NCBI RefSeq assembly: GCF_003206645.1
Contig: NZ_PZJP01000005.1
Span: forward strand, 836,340 to 900,339
Origin: Salinicola aestuarinus
GTDB taxonomy: Bacteria; Pseudomonadota; Gammaproteobacteria; Pseudomonadales; Halomonadaceae
Length of the DNA: 64,000 bases
Reading direction: 5' to 3'
In this document: positions 16,647-25,592 of the stretch, in pieces
How the letters are laid out: every line of letters begins with the position of its first letter
How positions within the stretch are numbered: position 1 is the first letter of the stretch
Notes under the pieces: model-generated
Databases searched by the model: none
Seen by the model: only the letters and a program-made list of their open reading frames with translations
What the model was told of the DNA's origin: nothing
Program-made: the position numbers and the translations under genes

Positions 16647-17009
16647 ATGGCAAGCCGCGTGACCGGTGAGACGCTGCAGTGTCGCTGCGACGGCGGCAAC
16701 GTGATCATCGAGGCGCCCCGGCCCGACAGCGTCACGCTCTGCGACTGCAGTATCTGTCGGCGCTACATGGCGCTGTGGGCCTATTATCTTCCTGACGCCG
16801 TCACGGTTCGCATTGGCGAGCCAGGCGTCGAACGCTGGCAGCGAAACGAGCGCGTCATCGAGTTCGTGCGCTGCGCTGACTGTGGCGGCGTCACCCACTA
16901 CCGCACGCTGTCTGGCGACCCCGACCCGCTGATTGCCATCAACTGCCGGCTGGCAGAGCCCGAGTGCCGCGAGATTCCGGTGCGTTACGTCGCCAACGCC
17001 GGACGCTGA
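16647..17009 (+). CDS. GFA family (CENP-V/formaldehyde-activating-like) zinc protein
   Basis: A 120-residue protein with the cysteine pattern of the GFA fold: CRCDGGN (about residues 12-18), CDCSICRR (32-39) and CADCG (about 76-80). These cysteines bind structural and catalytic zinc. The founding member assists glutathione-formaldehyde adduct formation, but most homologues are uncharacterised. The gene is about 70 bases downstream of the DUF748 gene on the same strand. Confidence 0.82.
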   Translation: MASRVTGETLQCRCDGGNVIIEAPRPDSVTLCDCSICRRYMALWAYYLPDAVTVRIGEPGVERWQRNERVIEFVRCADCGGVTHYRTLSGDPDPLIAINCRLAEPECREIPVRYVANAGR

Positions 17010-17213
17010 TTCCTGACTTCCGTGTTCGACCCGCGAGGGCCGGGCCTGCGTCATCGGTGTCTCCCCGGCTGGCGGTGAACGGATGGGATGGGTCAGGTGT
17101 CGATAAGATATCTGAAGAAAACTTTGGAGATTATCGCCTCGCGGCCGATAGCTGATCTCGACGCCGGAGATAAGTCTGACACCGGACTCGCTCGGGGGAG
17201 ATAGGGATTGGGG

Positions 17214-18878
17214 ATGACTATGACGGATCATTTGACGCCTGACACCAGCACCGACGGCGCGACATCGGCGGCCGGCGGCCTCCTCGAGCAGGCGGTGCGA
17301 TCGGGCTCACTGGCCATTGCGCTGGTCGACGCCCAGGGAACCATTGTCGATGCGACCCCCGCGTTTATCGACTTACTCCCCCCGGAGGCGGTCGAGGCAG
17401 GTGGTGCCTTGCGGCTCGATGCGCTTTTCTCGCCCGATGACCATCGTCTGGCCGCCGGGCTCGCCAGCGATGGCGCCGGGGTGCTTCGAATCGAGCACTC
17501 CGGTGGCCCGTTGGCGCTCAGCCTGGGCTCTCTGCAACCCGTGGGGCGCCTTGTCACGCTGATGCCCTTTCTGGAATCGCCCTGCATCGACAAGGCGGTC
17601 AGCGATCCGTTGACCGGGCTCGGTAACCGCAACGCCCTGAAACAGATTCTGGCGCAGTGGCAGGCCGAGGCGGACCCCGAGGCGGAGCGCGTCGTGCTGA
17701 TGATCGATCTCGATCGATTCAAGCAGGTCAACGACACGCTGGGACATCCCATCGGCGACGATCTTCTCGTCCATGTGGCGGGCCGTCTCGAGCGCACTCT
17801 CGATGGGGACGGCGCGGTGCTGCGCCTGGGCGGCGACGAGATGATCGTGGTCTACCGCGATGACGACTACCCCCGGCAGACCGAGCGGATGGCGCAGGCC
17901 ATCGTTTCGCGGCTGGCCCGCACCTTTCTGATCGGTGGCCACCAGATCGATATCTCCGCCAGCGTGGGGATCGCGTGCTTCGATCCGGAAGAGGGCGATA
18001 CCTCGCGGCTGCTGATGCATGCGGATCTGGCGCTCTACGCGGCCAAGACCGGCGGTCGGAACCAGTACTGTTTCTTCGAACCCCATCTCGAGTCGGCGGC
18101 GCAGGCGCGCCGCGACATGGAGGTGAGGCTGCGGCGGGCACTGGCACTCGAGGAGTTCCAGCTCGTCTATCAGCCTCAGATCAGTCTCTCGGATGGCTCG
18201 ATCTCCGGCTTTGAAGCCCTGATCCGCTGGGTCTCCGAGGATCACGGGGTCGTCCTGCCGGCGCAGTTCATTGGCCTCGCCGAGGAGATCGGCGAGATTC
18301 ATGCGATCGGCGAGTGGGCGATTCGGACTGCCTGCCGGGAAGCGGCGGGGTGGGATGCGCCCTACAGCGTCGCGGTCAACGTCTCGCCGCTGCAGTTCGA
18401 GGGCGGACGGCTGGTCACGGCCGTGGCCTCGGCGCTGGAAGAGAGCGGCCTGGACCCGGGGCGTCTCGAGCTCGAGATCACCGAGGAGGCGCTGATCGAC
18501 AAGACGCGCGAGATTCTCGAACAGCTCTGGACGCTGCGCGAGATGGGTGTGTGCATCGCGATGGATGACTTCGGCACGGGCTACTCCTCGCTCGGCTATC
18601 TGCGGAATTTCCCCTTCTCGCGTTTGAAGATCGATCAGTCATTCGTTGGCGGCGCGCCGGACGAGCGGTCCCGGACCCTGGTCAGCGCCATTCTGGTACT
18701 GGCCAACGAGCTGGACATGACGACGATTGCCGGCGGGGTCGAGACCGAGCAGCAGCATCAGATTCTGACCCAAAGTGGCTGCGTCCGGGCGCAGGGGCAT
18801 TTCTTCGCGCCGCCGATGCCGCCGGGCGCGATCGCGGCCTACTGCGCCGGCGTCGCGAAGACGGTAGGCGCCGGGTAA
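17214..18878 (+). CDS. PAS-GGDEF-EAL cyclic di-GMP protein
   Basis: A 554-residue cytoplasmic protein with a PAS-like N-terminus (about 25-115), a GGDEF domain (about 130-285) and an EAL domain (about 300-545). The signature loop is GGDEM (206-210) instead of GGDEF; the metal- and GTP-binding acidic residues remain, so cyclase activity is possible but uncertain. The EAL half keeps FEALIRW, NVSPLQFE, LEITEEAL, DDFGTGYSS, LKIDQSFV and GVETEQQ, so phosphodiesterase activity is likely. A BLUF photoreceptor gene follows about 115 bases downstream, suggesting light control of c-di-GMP. I use the ATG at 17214. Confidence 0.88.
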   Translation: MTMTDHLTPDTSTDGATSAAGGLLEQAVRSGSLAIALVDAQGTIVDATPAFIDLLPPEAVEAGGALRLDALFSPDDHRLAAGLASDGAGVLRIEHSGGPLALSLGSLQPVGRLVTLMPFLESPCIDKAVSDPLTGLGNRNALKQILAQWQAEADPEAERVVLMIDLDRFKQVNDTLGHPIGDDLLVHVAGRLERTLDGDGAVLRLGGDEMIVVYRDDDYPRQTERMAQAIVSRLARTFLIGGHQIDISASVGIACFDPEEGDTSRLLMHADLALYAAKTGGRNQYCFFEPHLESAAQARRDMEVRLRRALALEEFQLVYQPQISLSDGSISGFEALIRWVSEDHGVVLPAQFIGLAEEIGEIHAIGEWAIRTACREAAGWDAPYSVAVNVSPLQFEGGRLVTAVASALEESGLDPGRLELEITEEALIDKTREILEQLWTLREMGVCIAMDDFGTGYSSLGYLRNFPFSRLKIDQSFVGGAPDERSRTLVSAILVLANELDMTTIAGGVETEQQHQILTQSGCVRAQGHFFAPPMPPGAIAAYCAGVAKTVGAG

Positions 18879-18994
18879 CGCCCGCGCTCCCCCGTCGCTG
18901 ACGCAAAGGTGATGGGGGGCGATATTACCGTTGGCAGGATAAGCGGTTGCTGATAGCCATAGACCGATCAACGACTGCGGTGAGGGAGGAATGA

Positions 18995-19432
18995 ATGCCC
19001 GAGCGACTACGCAAGCTCGTCTATTTGAGCCACGCGACGCTGGGAGTGGAGATGCGCCTGCTGCTTCCCGAAGTGGAAGATATTCTCGCCACCTCGAGAC
19101 GCAGGAATGCCGAGTCGGGGGTGACCGGGGCGCTGATGTTCAACCATGGCTATTTCGCCCAGGTATTGGAAGGGCGGCAGGACGCCCTCGAGGCGACCTT
19201 CGAGCGCATTCAGATGGACGAGCGCCATGACCATGTGTCGATACTGGCCTACGATATCGTGCCACGCCGCGTATTCGAGAGCTGGTCGATGGGCTGGGTC
19301 GGCAACGACGACGGGCAGACGGCAGGTACCTTCGCCGGGCTCACCGAGCGGGTTGATCGGCAGACCCGAGAGCTCGCTGGGGAGCGGATCTACTCGCTGT
19401 TGTGCCGGCGCATGCACGATGGCGGGGCCTGA
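18995..19432 (+). CDS. BLUF domain blue-light sensor
   Basis: A 145-residue stand-alone BLUF protein. The flavin-binding and signalling residues are in place: Tyr10 (KLVYLS), Asn38, Gln56 (YFAQVLEG) and the Trp97/Met99 pair (ESWSMG). No output domain is fused, so it must act through a partner; the neighbouring PAS-GGDEF-EAL protein is the obvious candidate. The ATG at 18995 lies behind a strong GGGAGG site; an ATG at 18991 is out of frame. Confidence 0.9.
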   Translation: MPERLRKLVYLSHATLGVEMRLLLPEVEDILATSRRRNAESGVTGALMFNHGYFAQVLEGRQDALEATFERIQMDERHDHVSILAYDIVPRRVFESWSMGWVGNDDGQTAGTFAGLTERVDRQTRELAGERIYSLLCRRMHDGGA

Positions 19433-19493
19433 CCCCGCCACCGTGCCGATATCGCAGCGCCCGGCGTGCCAAGTGCGGCATGGCGCCCTCGAG

Positions 19494-19754
19494 TTACTTG
19501 CGGCGGGTAGAGACACTGCCGAAGCGACGCTGGAACTGCGCGGCGCGACCCTCGCTGCCGACCTCGCGCTGCTTGCCGGTGTAGAAGGGGTGAGAGGCCG
19601 AGGAGATATCCAGATTGACGAGCGGATAGGTATTGCCGTCTTCCCACTCGATGGTTTCGTTCGATGTCATGGTCGAGCCGATCTTGAAGTAGGCGTCGAC
19701 GCTGCTGTCGTAGAAGATGACCTGACGGTAATCGGGATGGATACCACTGCGCAT
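19494..19754 (-). CDS. rpmE2: Type B 50S ribosomal protein L31 (zinc-independent)
   Basis: An 86-residue type B L31 starting [18 protein letters not shown]. It lacks the zinc-binding cysteines of type A L31, so it can replace the zinc-containing paralogue under zinc starvation. The ATG at 19754 is preceded by AGGAGG. A likely Zur operator lies at 19801-19826, just upstream, which fits the known regulation of the family. Confidence 0.93.
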   Translation of the reverse strand: MRSGIHPDYRQVIFYDSSVDAYFKIGSTMTSNETIEWEDGNTYPLVNLDISSASHPFYTGKQREVGSEGRAAQFQRRFGSVSTRRK

Positions 19755-19800
19755 AGTGCCTCCTGAGTGGATAGTGAGCGGGCTGAAGCGCACTATATGC

Positions 19801-19826
19801 GCAATGTTATTACATTACAATATTGC
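19801..19826. promoter_or_regulatory. Predicted Zur operator
   Basis: The 26-base segment GCAATGTTAT...ATATTGC is an imperfect palindrome, half-site GCAATRTTRTWAY on each strand. It is AT-rich in a GC-rich background and resembles the gammaproteobacterial Zur consensus around TGTTATATTATAACA. It sits about 50 bases upstream of rpmE2, a classic Zur target. It could also affect the divergent gene at 19952. Confidence 0.65.
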
Positions 19827-19951
19827 GGCAAGCGCCTTGTCCCGCGACAGCGTGACGGTGGGGCGAGCGCAGAGGCCCCTGCCCGAGGGAGAATGCGTGG
19901 CCCGTGCGCATTCCGGTATCATGCTAACTTCATGTCGCCCGAGCAGCCTGT

Positions 19952-20251
19952 ATGCACAACGTTTACGTCCCCGTCGTCGCCATCGTCGTCGCCTTCGCCG
20001 CCATTTTCGGCTTTCAGGCCTTCTCCGAGAGTCACCTCGACGACGATATCGCCGATAAGATCGCTGCCTCGCTGGGTACCGACACCGGCGTGGGTATCGA
20101 AACCATGGAGTCGGTCCAGAAGGGCTACGGGTTCTGCGGCACCTACGTTACCGACGGTGCCGCTCCCGCGCCGTTCTATTTCAGCAAGGTCGACGAGCGG
20201 GTGGTGCTCGACACCGACGCCCGCGAGTTACAGAACCACTGCATGGATTGA
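19952..20251 (+). CDS. Hypothetical protein with one N-terminal membrane segment
   Basis: A 99-residue protein I do not recognise. Residues 4-23 (VYVPVVAIVVAFAAIFGFQA) form a membrane anchor or uncleaved signal. The remainder is acidic and carries a pair of cysteines (near positions 62 and 97) that could form a disulfide outside the cytoplasm. The ribosome-binding site is weak. Codon use matches the neighbourhood, which supports it over the overlapping frame at 19767-20285. Confidence 0.55.
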   Translation: MHNVYVPVVAIVVAFAAIFGFQAFSESHLDDDIADKIAASLGTDTGVGIETMESVQKGYGFCGTYVTDGAAPAPFYFSKVDERVVLDTDARELQNHCMD

Positions 20252-20270
20252 GCGCGACGGGTGCGCGTCC

Positions 20271-21782
20271 TCAGGACGCGCGTAGCCGCAGGCAGTGATA
20301 GCTCAGCGGGGGCACCTCGCCCCGCAACGTGTGCGCATCGACCGCAAGGCCGCTGCCCGGGACCGGCTGGATGCGCTCGGGGTGGCCGGCATCATTCACC
20401 GCCTTGAGATCGTCGCCACGCAGACACTGGTGCTCGACCAGCGCCAGGCTCTCGAAGCCGAGTAGCTCGGTGTCGAGGGCGAGGGCCTCGTCGGGATGGC
20501 GGTTGACGATGAACAGCGTCAACCAGCCGCCGGATTCGTCGTGGACCGCGCTGATGTCGAGATAGGAGACGCGGCCGACGTCCGTTGCCTCGTAGGTGGG
20601 GCTGTCGACGGCGAGCCTCAGCGCATTGCCCTGGCCGTAGCGGGAGGCAAAGTAGAGCGGATAGAAGATGCTCTGCTTCCAGGCAGCGCCTCCTTTTTCG
20701 GTCATGATCGGTGCGATCACGTTCACTAGCTGCGCCATGCAGGCGATCTTGACCCGATCGGAGCGGCGAATGAAGGTGTTGAGCACGCAGCCGATCAGCA
20801 GGGCGTCTTCCAGGTTGTAGACGTCCTCGAGGATCGGCGGGGCGAAGGGCCAGTCGTCGCCCTCCAGCACCTGACGGTCCCGCTCCTTGCTGTGATACCA
20901 AACGTTCCACTCGTCGAAGCAGATATAGACCGACTTCCGGGAGCGCTTCTTGGCCTTGATATAGTCGATCACGCCGCCGATGGAGACGATGTACTGATCG
21001 ACCTGCTCGCTCAGCGCGAGATAGTCGCCGAGTTGATCGCTGTAGTTGGTGAAGTACATGTGCAGCGAGATGTAGTCGACGGTCTCGTAGCACTCGTCGA
21101 GCACGCTCGCTTCCCAGCTCGGGTAGCTCTCCATGTAGGGATTGGAGGAGCCGCACGCCACCAGCTCGATCGATCGGTCGAACGCCTTCATCGCCTTGCC
21201 AGTCTCGTGCGCGAGATGCCCGTACTCCGCCGCACTCTTCTGGCCGATCTGCCAGGGGCCGTCCATCTCGTTGCCCAGACACCAGAGTTTCACGTTCCAC
21301 GGCTCGGCGCGGCCGTTGGCGATACGCAGATCGCTCCAGGCGCTCCCCCCCGGATGATTGACGTACTCGAGAAAATTGCGCGCGGCGTCGATCCCGCGTG
21401 AGCCGAGATTGACCGCAAGCATCATCTCGGTGCCGGCCTTGGCCGCCCAGTCGGCGAATTCGTGGATGCCGATCTGGTTCGACTCCCGGCTGTGCCACGC
21501 CAGATCCAGTCGCACCGGTCGCTGGTCGCGCGGGCCAATGCCATCCTCCCAGTTGTAGGCAGAGACGAAGTTGCCGCCCGGGTAGCGCACCATGGGAGGC
21601 GCCAGCTCCTTGACCAGCGTCAGCACGTCCTGACGGAAGCCATCCTCGTCGGCGGTGGCGTGATCGGGCTCGTAGATGCCCTCGTAGATCGCGCGGCCCA
21701 TGTGTTCGAGAAAACCGCCGTAGAGACGCGGGTCGATCTGGCTGATGACGTAGTCACGATGCAGTTTGACGCTGGCTTTCAT
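20271..21782 (-). CDS. abfA: GH51 alpha-L-arabinofuranosidase
   Basis: A 503-residue glycoside hydrolase family 51 enzyme, the usual length for bacterial AbfA. The acid/base glutamate is E172 in CLGNEMDGPW and the nucleophile is E291 in FDEWNVWY. No signal peptide is present, so it removes terminal arabinofuranose from short oligosaccharides inside the cell. The ATG at 21782 follows AGGAG; the frame continues upstream but is not family-like. It forms an operon with the sugar:cation symporter gene just upstream (21895-23367). Confidence 0.92.
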   Translation of the reverse strand: MKASVKLHRDYVISQIDPRLYGGFLEHMGRAIYEGIYEPDHATADEDGFRQDVLTLVKELAPPMVRYPGGNFVSAYNWEDGIGPRDQRPVRLDLAWHSRESNQIGIHEFADWAAKAGTEMMLAVNLGSRGIDAARNFLEYVNHPGGSAWSDLRIANGRAEPWNVKLWCLGNEMDGPWQIGQKSAAEYGHLAHETGKAMKAFDRSIELVACGSSNPYMESYPSWEASVLDECYETVDYISLHMYFTNYSDQLGDYLALSEQVDQYIVSIGGVIDYIKAKKRSRKSVYICFDEWNVWYHSKERDRQVLEGDDWPFAPPILEDVYNLEDALLIGCVLNTFIRRSDRVKIACMAQLVNVIAPIMTEKGGAAWKQSIFYPLYFASRYGQGNALRLAVDSPTYEATDVGRVSYLDISAVHDESGGWLTLFIVNRHPDEALALDTELLGFESLALVEHQCLRGDDLKAVNDAGHPERIQPVPGSGLAVDAHTLRGEVPPLSYHCLRLRAS

Positions 21783-21894
21783 AACCGGCTCCTGGGGTGT
21801 GGGGAGATCGCTACGTTCGCGGTCGCGGGAGAGCGAAAAGCCAACCGGGGGCGCAGCAGGCCGCCCGGTTGGTGAGTCTTTCGTGCGTTGGCGC

Positions 21895-23367
21895 TCAGGC
21901 GAGTTGCCCGTCGGCGGCCGGGTCCTGTTGTGCGCGTCGGCTGTCGAGGTCACGGCGTATGTCATCCATCTGGCGGTCGTCGAGACCGAACCAGGCGATC
22001 AGTGCCATCAGCAGCGCGATGATGCCGGCGGGGATCAGTGTCAGCATCAGCGAGATGGCGAGGATCGCGCTGTCTGCCTGCTGCTCGACGCCCGCCTCGT
22101 AGCCGCCGACCGACAGCAGCAGGCCGACGAGTCCACCGGCTACCGCCAGCCCCAGTTTGAGAAAGAAGAGGTTGCCGGAGAACGAAAGGGCGGTGTTGCG
22201 CTCGCGCGTCTTCCACTCACCGTAATCCTCGGCGTCCGCCATCAGTGACCAGGAGATCGGCGTGCCGATGCCGTGGATGAAGTTGATGACGGCGAAGAAC
22301 AGCGTCGCCAGCAGCGCCCAGTCGTGGGGCACGAAGAACAGCAGGATCGAGCCCAACGCCATGATGCCGGAGGCCGTCATGTAGACGCGCCGCTTGCTGA
22401 AGCGGTTGGTAAACCAGGGTGAGACCAGTGAGCCGAGCATCTTGCCGACGATGGCTGCGGTGATGAAGAACGAAATGGCGCCGGCGTCGAGCATCAGCAC
22501 GTAGGTGGCGAAATAGATCGCCGCGCCCTGACGAAGAAAGAACTGTAGCGCCTGCAGAAAGGTGATGCCGAGAATGATCAGCCAGCGCTCATTGCGTGCC
22601 AGCGCCTTGAGTGAATCCAGCAGCGGCTTGCGGGTCTCGTTGATGGGCACGACTCGCTCGCGGGTGGTGGCGAAGCAGAAGGCAAACATGCCCAGCGCGA
22701 TCACGCTCATCAGCCCCATGGTGAGCTGGAACCCCCGCGCTTCGTCGCCACCGCCGAGCAGCTCCACCAGCGGGAGCAGCGAGGCAGTCAGAATCAGATA
22801 GGCCACGCCGGCAAAGAAGAAGCGATAGGACTGAAACGATACCCGCTCCTTGTGATCCGAGGTGACCACACCCCCCAGCGAGCAGTAGGGAATGCTCACC
22901 GCGGTGTAGAGCAACGACATCAGAAAATAGGTCGCGAAGGCGTAGGCGATCTTGGCGTTCTGACCCCAGTCAGGGGTGGTGAACAGCAGAAAAATCGAGA
23001 TCGCCAGCGGTATTGGAATGATCAGCAGATAGGGGCGGTACTTGCCCCAGCGCGTGCGGGTACGGTCGGCCACGAATCCCATCAGCGGATCGGTGACGGC
23101 GTCGACGATCCGCATGGTGAGGAAGATGACCCCGACGATCGCCGGGGAGATGCCGTAGATATCGGTGTAGAAATAGGAGAGATACATGACCACGGCGGCG
23201 AAGCTCATGTTGCAGCCGGCGTCCCCCATGCCGAAGCCGATCTTCTCCTTCCAGGTGATCGCCGATGGAGCGGAACCGGCACTGGCGGCGTCGTCACGCC
23301 GGCCGCTGGCGCCGGTGGATGAACCGCCGGGGCTTGTGTTGCCCCACTCGAGTGTTTTCTGAGCCAT
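21895..23367 (-). CDS. GPH family glycoside/pentoside:cation symporter
   Basis: A 490-residue transporter of the glycoside-pentoside-hexuronide:cation symporter family. It has about 12 membrane segments and the loop DPLMGFVADRTRTRWGKYRP, characteristic of MelB/XynB/YicJ-like carriers. The first 40 residues are a polar Ser/Gly-rich extension. The gene is 112 bases upstream of abfA on the same strand, so it probably imports the arabinose-containing oligosaccharides that AbfA hydrolyses. The ATG at 23367 follows CCGGAG. Confidence 0.9.
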   Translation of the reverse strand: MAQKTLEWGNTSPGGSSTGASGRRDDAASAGSAPSAITWKEKIGFGMGDAGCNMSFAAVVMYLSYFYTDIYGISPAIVGVIFLTMRIVDAVTDPLMGFVADRTRTRWGKYRPYLLIIPIPLAISIFLLFTTPDWGQNAKIAYAFATYFLMSLLYTAVSIPYCSLGGVVTSDHKERVSFQSYRFFFAGVAYLILTASLLPLVELLGGGDEARGFQLTMGLMSVIALGMFAFCFATTRERVVPINETRKPLLDSLKALARNERWLIILGITFLQALQFFLRQGAAIYFATYVLMLDAGAISFFITAAIVGKMLGSLVSPWFTNRFSKRRVYMTASGIMALGSILLFFVPHDWALLATLFFAVINFIHGIGTPISWSLMADAEDYGEWKTRERNTALSFSGNLFFLKLGLAVAGGLVGLLLSVGGYEAGVEQQADSAILAISLMLTLIPAGIIALLMALIAWFGLDDRQMDDIRRDLDSRRAQQDPAADGQLA

Positions 23368-23542
23368 GACGTTCTCCGGTTGAGAAAGGCGCCGCGACCC
23401 TCGGTCTCTCGTTGTCAGCCCACGGTCGCGTTAGGCTTCTGACTCTAGTGAGCGCGAGTCAGCCTCTCTAATAGATGACGGCACGCAGGTGATATACGTT
23501 CGGTTATCGGAGGAAGGACCCACCCGTGATTCAGGGCGTGGT

Positions 23543-23559
23543 AAACCGACTAACGGTTT
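23543..23559. promoter_or_regulatory. Candidate operator for the abfA operon
   Basis: AAACCG-ACTAA-CGGTTT is a perfect 6-bp inverted repeat with a 5-base spacer, about 175 bases upstream of the symporter start. Its shape suits a LacI-type or similar dimeric sugar regulator, but no regulator gene is adjacent. The assignment rests on symmetry only. Confidence 0.3.
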
Positions 23560-23598
23560 TCGCACTTACTAAAGTCGAGCCGTCGTGCGACCAATGTC

Positions 23599-23677
23599 TG
23601 GCGGGAAACCGCAAACCGGATGGCGGGAAACCGCAACTGCGATAGCGGGAAACCGCAACTGCCATGGTGGGAAACCC
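23599..23677. repeat. 22-bp repeat array of GAAA-tetraloop hairpins
   Basis: Units start at 23599, 23621, 23643 and 23665 (22-bp period). The first three each contain GCGG-GAAA-CCGC (23601-23612, 23623-23634, 23645-23656), a 4-bp stem closed by a GNRA-type tetraloop; the fourth is degenerate. As RNA these would form a row of small hairpins. Confidence 0.8.
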
Positions 23678-23871
23678 GGTAGCAGATCTCGGCAAAGTCT
23701 GGTGTGCGGTGCGGTGCGGTGCGGATCGCGATTCCGAGTCGGGGGCGCGTTAGTGACTCGAGGCCGCGCAGGCAGGGCGATCGACGTCAGACCCGAGGCA
23801 GCCCGGGAAGCGATAACGCCGGCGGCGGGGCCGCCGACGCGGGAGGAGGGTTTTTTCTTGCAGACCAGGGA

Positions 23872-24150
23872 TCAGCACTGTTGAAAGCGTTCGATGCGCA
23901 GCCTCACGACATCCTCCGGGCCGATGAGATCATTCAGGTCGTTCTCCGTCAGACCGAGATGCGTGTGGCCTCGCGCGATGGAGGTGTAGGTTTCGCCCTC
24001 GCGAATCGCCTGCTCCACCAGCAGCGAGAGCTCCTTGCGGTCATTCAGAGACGCCGGGTCAAAGCGGTGACGCGAGCGCTCAAATTGGTTGGCCTGCTCC
24101 TTGCGACAGCGTCGGAGCAGCTCTTCAGTGATGAAACTCGAACTCTTCAT
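23872..24150 (-). CDS. Hypothetical protein, 92 residues
   Basis: A small soluble, charged protein starting MKSSSFITEELLRRCRKEQANQF; I do not recognise a family. It is predicted mainly helical, with no membrane segment and one cysteine near each end. The ATG at 24150 lies ten bases after GGAGGAG, which supports translation. It sits alone between two long intergenic regions. Confidence 0.6.
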   Translation of the reverse strand: MKSSSFITEELLRRCRKEQANQFERSRHRFDPASLNDRKELSLLVEQAIREGETYTSIARGHTHLGLTENDLNDLIGPEDVVRLRIERFQQC

Positions 24151-24612
24151 ATTGCCGATCTCCTCCAATGGGGCCATTTGAGGCTAAGCCGAAGCAGCGG
24201 AGAGCGACTATCAACCTTTGGGCGTAGATCGTGCACTGATGCGCCGCGAAAACCGGCAATTGCCTCTTTTCGCGACAACTTTACGTCGATGGTGGGCCTT
24301 CGATTTGCCAGGTCGTCAGCCGGTCGAGCCGTCGCCATTCCGGCTAACTGACTGCTGTGGAAAGGTATTTATTCGGCGCGCCGCGGCGCAGAGGAAATGC
24401 CTGCGGCGGCAACGGCTCGGACGCGCCGGCCCGCGCAGGCGCGACTAGAATAAGACTTATTGACGACGTAAAGAGCGGCGCTTTTGGCCCCCTCCGCCTT
24501 GCCGGGTCCCCGGTGGCCGGCGCCAGGGCGTCTCGCTGCCCGGAATCGGACGCGGCGGGGTCATCGCCGAGCGGCCATCGCCTAGTCACTCTCACCCTCA
24601 GGGGAGGATTGC
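24151..24612. other. Intergenic region between divergent genes
   Basis: No supported gene in about 460 bases. A sequence with partial promoter character (TTGACG near 24459, in an AT-richer patch CTAGAATAAGACTTATTGACG) lies about 150 bases before the CHAD gene. No matching -10 is clear. Confidence 0.4.
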
Positions 24613-25530
24613 ATGCCCTATCGCCTGAAGCCCCAGGAGCGCGTTCAGTCCGGCATTCAACGAATCGCGCTCGAGCAGCTCGAGCGGGCGGCCCAGGCGC
24701 TTGAGCGCGAGCCCCCCGTCGAGGCGGTTCACGAATTGCGTCGACGCTGCAAGAAGCTCCGAGCCCTGGTGCGCCTAGTCCGGCCGGCGCTGGGTGAACG
24801 CTATACCGAGGAGAACCTGCGGTATCGAGACCTGGCCCGCCGTGTCGCCGGCCAGCGTGACGATCAGGTGCTGATCGAGACGTTCGAGGGCCTGCTCGCG
24901 CACTACAAGCCCGAGATCGACAAGCGCCAGTTCACGGCCATCCGTCAGCGCTTGAGCGACTGGCGCGAGCGTTCGCTCGCCGACATGCCGGCGCGCGAGA
25001 CGCTAATCGCGGGGTTGTCCCAGGCGAAGGAAGCGCTCAACGAATGGCAACTCTCGACCCCGGGCTTCGACGCCGTCGTGGGGTGGGAAGCGACCTATGC
25101 AAGAGGGCGGGAGGCGCTGGCAACGGCGAGGGTCTCACCCACCACCGAGGCCCTTCATGCCTTGCGAAAGCGAGTGAAGTATCACCGCTATCACTGCGCG
25201 CTGCTGACCGCACTCTGGTCGGCGCCCTTGAAGGCACGAGAGGCCGAGGCCCATCGTCTCTCCGACTGCCTGGGCGAGGATCACGATCTCGCGGTGCTGG
25301 CGGCCCGACTGGACCACGAGGCGTTCTCGCGGGTCAATCCCGAGCGCCTGGCCGCGCTCGAGCGCTTGATTCAGCGTCGCCGTGACGCCTGTCAGGCCGA
25401 GGCCTGGCCACTGGGGCGGCGGCTTTTCGCCGAGCCGCCCAAGCCGATGCGCAAACGACTGAAACGCTATTGGAAAATCGCTCACTTCGAGTCGGCGTGT
25501 CATTCCGACAGCGCTCACGCTCGTTCCTGA
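24613..25530 (+). CDS. CHAD domain protein (polyphosphate-binding)
   Basis: A 305-residue single-domain CHAD protein. The two helical repeats carry the conserved basic and histidine positions: VEAVHELRRRCKKLRALVRLVR in the first half and TEALHALRKRVKYHRYH in the second. CHAD proteins bind inorganic polyphosphate through these basic surfaces. No CYTH triphosphatase domain is fused or adjacent. The ATG at 24613 follows GGGGAGG. Confidence 0.9.
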   Translation: MPYRLKPQERVQSGIQRIALEQLERAAQALEREPPVEAVHELRRRCKKLRALVRLVRPALGERYTEENLRYRDLARRVAGQRDDQVLIETFEGLLAHYKPEIDKRQFTAIRQRLSDWRERSLADMPARETLIAGLSQAKEALNEWQLSTPGFDAVVGWEATYARGREALATARVSPTTEALHALRKRVKYHRYHCALLTALWSAPLKAREAEAHRLSDCLGEDHDLAVLAARLDHEAFSRVNPERLAALERLIQRRRDACQAEAWPLGRRLFAEPPKPMRKRLKRYWKIAHFESACHSDSAHARS

Positions 25531-25592
25531 ACCCAATTTTTCTTCAGTTATATTTGCCGGCGCGCCTACCTCACGGTAGTGTGTCGCGCTTC

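Larger units (their letters stand above)
23368..23871. other. Upstream region of the arabinoside operon
   Basis: No supported gene in about 500 bases. It holds an inverted repeat at 23543-23559, an array of hairpin-forming repeats at 23599-23677, and a short run of GTGCG pentamers near 23703-23724. The promoter for the symporter-abfA unit should be in the first 150 bases. Confidence 0.5.
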
